Shown: positions 62,235 through 64,000 of the stretch, one piece after another
Numbering within the stretch: the first letter of the stretch is position 1
Layout of the letters: each line of letters starts with the position of its first letter
From: Candidatus Sedimenticola sp. (ex Thyasira tokunagai)
GTDB lineage: Bacteria > Pseudomonadota > Gammaproteobacteria > Chromatiales > Chromatiaceae
Reading direction: 5' to 3'
Length of the DNA stretch: 64,000 nt
Assembly (NCBI GenBank): GCA_037318855.1
Contig: CP134874.1
Span: 558,598-622,597, forward strand
Program-made: the position numbers and the translations under genes
The notes under the pieces: generated by a model
What the model was told of the DNA's origin: nothing
Databases searched by the model: none
What the model saw: the letters and a program-made list of their open reading frames with translations, nothing else

Positions 62235-62394
62235 AGGAGCATCTGAACAAGTCATGACCGATTGCCTTGCACTCAGTAGACGCAACATCGGCGTTGAAAA
62301 TCTTGCTAATAGCTTGCTATTAGCTGCGATCGACCCCTTGATTTTACGTCTACTGAGCACAATTCAATTCGGCCAGACTTATTCATATGCCCCT
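62235..62394. mobile_element. Fold-back element, family C copy 4 (160 bp)
   Basis: AGGAGCATCTGAACAAGTC and GACTTATTCATATGCCCCT are inverted with a few mismatches. Arms pair (cactcagtagacg with cgtctactgag) around gctaatagcttgctattagc. Preceded by TTA. It lies between convergent genes and completes the argE TAG stop. Confidence 0.78.
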
Positions 62395-63538
62395 AAAGGC
62401 AGAAGCGTTTAATCAGTTGGCGCAGTATCGCCACCATCGGCTCAATCCGCTCCAGGCCAAGGTATTCGTCAGGCTGGTGAGCCTGATCGATATCACCGGG
62501 GCCGAGGATGATGGTCTCCATGCCGAGCTGTTGCAGATAGGGTGCCTCGGTGCCGAAGGCGACAGCCCCTGAATCCTGTCCGGTCAGGTCTTCACAGGCA
62601 GTGACGATCTCTGCGGTTAGTGGAGTCTCCATCGGTGGGATGCCACTGAAAGGTGACTCGATCTCAAGCTGTAGCTTCGAACCCTCGAGGCGGCTGGTGA
62701 GCCGTCGTCCCAGTTCACCGCGTAGATCCTCCAGAACCATGCCGGGAAGAGGACGGATGTCGATCTGCAGCTCACACTCAGCGCAGATGCGGTTGGGATT
62801 GTCGCCCCCGTGGATGTGGCCGAGATTAACCGTCGGCACCTCCACCTCAAACAGTGGATTGCGGTGGCGCTGTTGCAACTCCTGCCGCCACGCCAGAATC
62901 TCACCGATTACCTCGTGCATCCCCTCCAGGGCGCTGACCCCAAGGGCGGGATTACTCGAGTGACCGGAGCGCCCAATGAGCCTGATGGTCTCCATCGAGA
63001 TCCCTTTGTGCATTCTCACTGGCCGCAGACCGGTGGGTTCGCCGATGACTGCGTGACGCCCCAGTTTGCGGTGGGTATCCACCAGGGTCTGGGCACCGCA
63101 CATGGTGCTCTCCTCATCCGCCGTGGCGAGAAGGATTAACGGTTGCTTGAGCTGCTTCAGGTCGAGATCGCGCAATGCTTCAATGGCGATGGCAAAGAAT
63201 GCCTTCATATCGGAGGTGCCGAGGCCATAGAGACGATCACCCTGTTGCGTCAGCTTGAATGGGTCGGTGTTCCAGCGATTGTCATCGAACGGAACCGTGT
63301 CGGTATGTCCCGACAGCACCAGGCCGTGAGGTCCGCTGCCGACACTGGCGATCAGATTCGATTTTCCAGGTTGTCCTGGAATAGGCAGAATCTCAACACT
63401 GAAGCCCAGGCTCTCCATCCATTCGGACAGGCGCTCGATTACCCCCTGGTTGCTCTGGTCCCAACCGGGATTGATGCTGCTAACCGAAGGGGAGGCGATC
63501 AGCTGCTCGATCATTGATATAAGTGACGGTGCGTTCAT
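62393..63538 (-). CDS. argE: Acetylornithine deacetylase
   Basis: A 381-residue M20 metallopeptidase-type enzyme: GLVLSGHTDTVPFDDNRWNT (first metal His-Asp), ILLATADEESTMCGAQTL (catalytic Glu-Glu), AVIGEPTGLRPVRMHKG, RLIGRSGHSSNPALGVSALE, GTEAPYLQQLG. It hydrolyses N-acetylornithine to ornithine, using the N-acetyl pathway opened by argA next door. Full length (E. coli 383). Confidence 0.95.
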   Translation of the reverse strand: MNAPSLISMIEQLIASPSVSSINPGWDQSNQGVIERLSEWMESLGFSVEILPIPGQPGKSNLIASVGSGPHGLVLSGHTDTVPFDDNRWNTDPFKLTQQGDRLYGLGTSDMKAFFAIAIEALRDLDLKQLKQPLILLATADEESTMCGAQTLVDTHRKLGRHAVIGEPTGLRPVRMHKGISMETIRLIGRSGHSSNPALGVSALEGMHEVIGEILAWRQELQQRHRNPLFEVEVPTVNLGHIHGGDNPNRICAECELQIDIRPLPGMVLEDLRGELGRRLTSRLEGSKLQLEIESPFSGIPPMETPLTAEIVTACEDLTGQDSGAVAFGTEAPYLQQLGMETIILGPGDIDQAHQPDEYLGLERIEPMVAILRQLIKRFCL

Positions 63539-63602
63539 TGATAAAAATGGCTCTGCGTAATAATTCTGAAGCTAACGTGGAACTCTATTATGCAACCTTG
63601 GG

Positions 63603-63612
63603 TTGTAGGAGC
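63603..63612. repeat. Half REP-like palindrome (family F copy 6)
   Basis: tgtaggagcg is the left end of the family F palindrome, but no right arm follows. Instead the sequence turns to ctttctcggagttatagtc, possibly the end of the adjacent insertion sequence. This suggests that the insertion sequence entered a REP palindrome, but the other end is outside the window. Confidence 0.35.
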
Positions 63613-63656
63613 GCTTTCTCGGAGTTATAGTCAAATCTGGTGTTTAACCAGTTGAA

Positions 63657-64000
63657 TCAAGCGGCGACCTGATCGACTCCTGTTACCTCAACACCATCTT
63701 TAAATTTGATTCCGGTTATCACCTTCGCCAGGTAACCGAAACCCCGTAATCGTCTCCACTTCTTCTCGGCACACAGGCCGAGTTTGAACATCATGTGTAG
63801 CATGCCGTCACGCGATAGGCAGCCCTTGGAACGCTTGGTTCGATGGCGGATTGTCCCGAAGGTTGATTCAATCGGATTGCTGGTCCGAATGCTCTGCCAG
63901 TGCTGTGCCGGAAAGTGATAGAAAGCCATCAGTTCCTCTCGGTCTTTGTGCAGACAGATGGCAGCCTTCGGATACTTCGGCTCATACGTTTTGATAAACA
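63657..64000 (-). CDS. IS256-family transposase (C-terminal part; 5' end outside window)
   Basis: The frame is open from the window edge to the stop at 63657. It reads FIKTYEPKYPKAAICLHKDR, LMAFYHFPAQHWQSIRTSNP, IESTFGTIRHRTKRSKGCLS, and AEKKWRRLRGFGYL, the C-terminal signature of IS256/Mutator transposases (SNPIESTF, with the catalytic Glu). About 114 residues are visible. An ATG at 63929 is internal, not a start. Whether the element is complete cannot be judged here. Confidence 0.92.
   Translation of the reverse strand, partial: FIKTYEPKYPKAAICLHKDREELMAFYHFPAQHWQSIRTSNPIESTFGTIRHRTKRSKGCLSRDGMLHMMFKLGLCAEKKWRRLRGFGYLAKVITGIKFKDGVEVTGVDQVAA

Noticed and set aside
27186..62394. CRISPR array from repeated units
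   Set aside because: The repeats are dispersed, palindromic and not separated by uniform spacers; no cas gene is present.

Overview
The window reads as a chromosomal segment of a sulfur-oxidising gammaproteobacterium. The evidence is a complete siroheme/FeS sulfite reductase alpha subunit (DsrA), a DsrC/TusE-family protein, a CysB-type regulator, a full cytochrome c maturation operon (ccmABCDEFGHI), the gammaproteobacterial order fkpB-ispH-fimT-pilV-pilW, ubiCA, phaR, and housekeeping genes (gmk, rpoZ, spoT, recG, rph, argA, argE, rimO, dusA) that all look gammaproteobacterial. No tRNA, rRNA, CRISPR or prophage was seen. The species cannot be fixed from the sequence. The load of small non-coding repeats would suit a free-living or symbiotic sulfur oxidiser with a plastic genome (inference).

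Layout: 1-4.2 kb, minus strand: minor pilins, ispH, fkpB, cobalamin adenosyltransferase. 5-11.9 kb: rimO, a kinase-like fusion, dusA-cupin, a methyltransferase and a DUF4202 protein. 12-16.1 kb: an accessory three-gene minus-strand cluster (TPP-dependent synthase-like enzyme, glycosyltransferase, sulfotransferase). 16.4-19.6 kb: a PAS-GGDEF-EAL protein. 20-27.2 kb: the ccm operon. 27.4-32 kb: a Mut7-C protein, DUF805 protein, GGDEF-EAL protein and heme-binding-type secreted protein. 32.1-39.3 kb: rph, a PP2C phosphatase/Ser-Thr kinase pair, yicC, gmk, rpoZ, spoT. 39.5-44.9 kb: ridA, yjbQ, a thiamine-binding family protein, recG, ubiC-ubiA. 44.9-50.4 kb: dsrA without dsrB, phaR, a secreted protein, a broken rhodanese, cysB-like and dsrC-like genes. 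50.7-54.2 kb: an Mla/Mce lipid transport operon. 54.3-56.3 kb: a STAS/anti-sigma kinase/PP2C partner-switching triad. 56.5-60 kb: a six-domain sensor ending in GGDEF-EAL. 60.3-63.5 kb: argA, a DUF192 lipoprotein, argE. 63.7 kb to the end: a truncated IS256-type transposase.

The most unusual content is between the genes. At least eight families of short (about 65-270 bp) inverted-repeat elements lie in the intergenic spaces. Several fold back over their whole length, and in at least two families the arms differ between copies while still pairing within each copy. Many lie exactly on gene ends: they supply or complete the stop codons of the cupin, spoT, dsrC-like, mlaF, STAS, argA, argE and large GGDEF-EAL genes. 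One sits in what looks like a former ATGA overlap between the glycosyltransferase and sulfotransferase genes, with a 5-bp target duplication that contained the start codon. Other points of note are a Ser/Thr kinase that appears to start at ATT behind a good Shine-Dalgarno site, a solitary dsrA, and a DsrC homologue lacking both redox cysteines.
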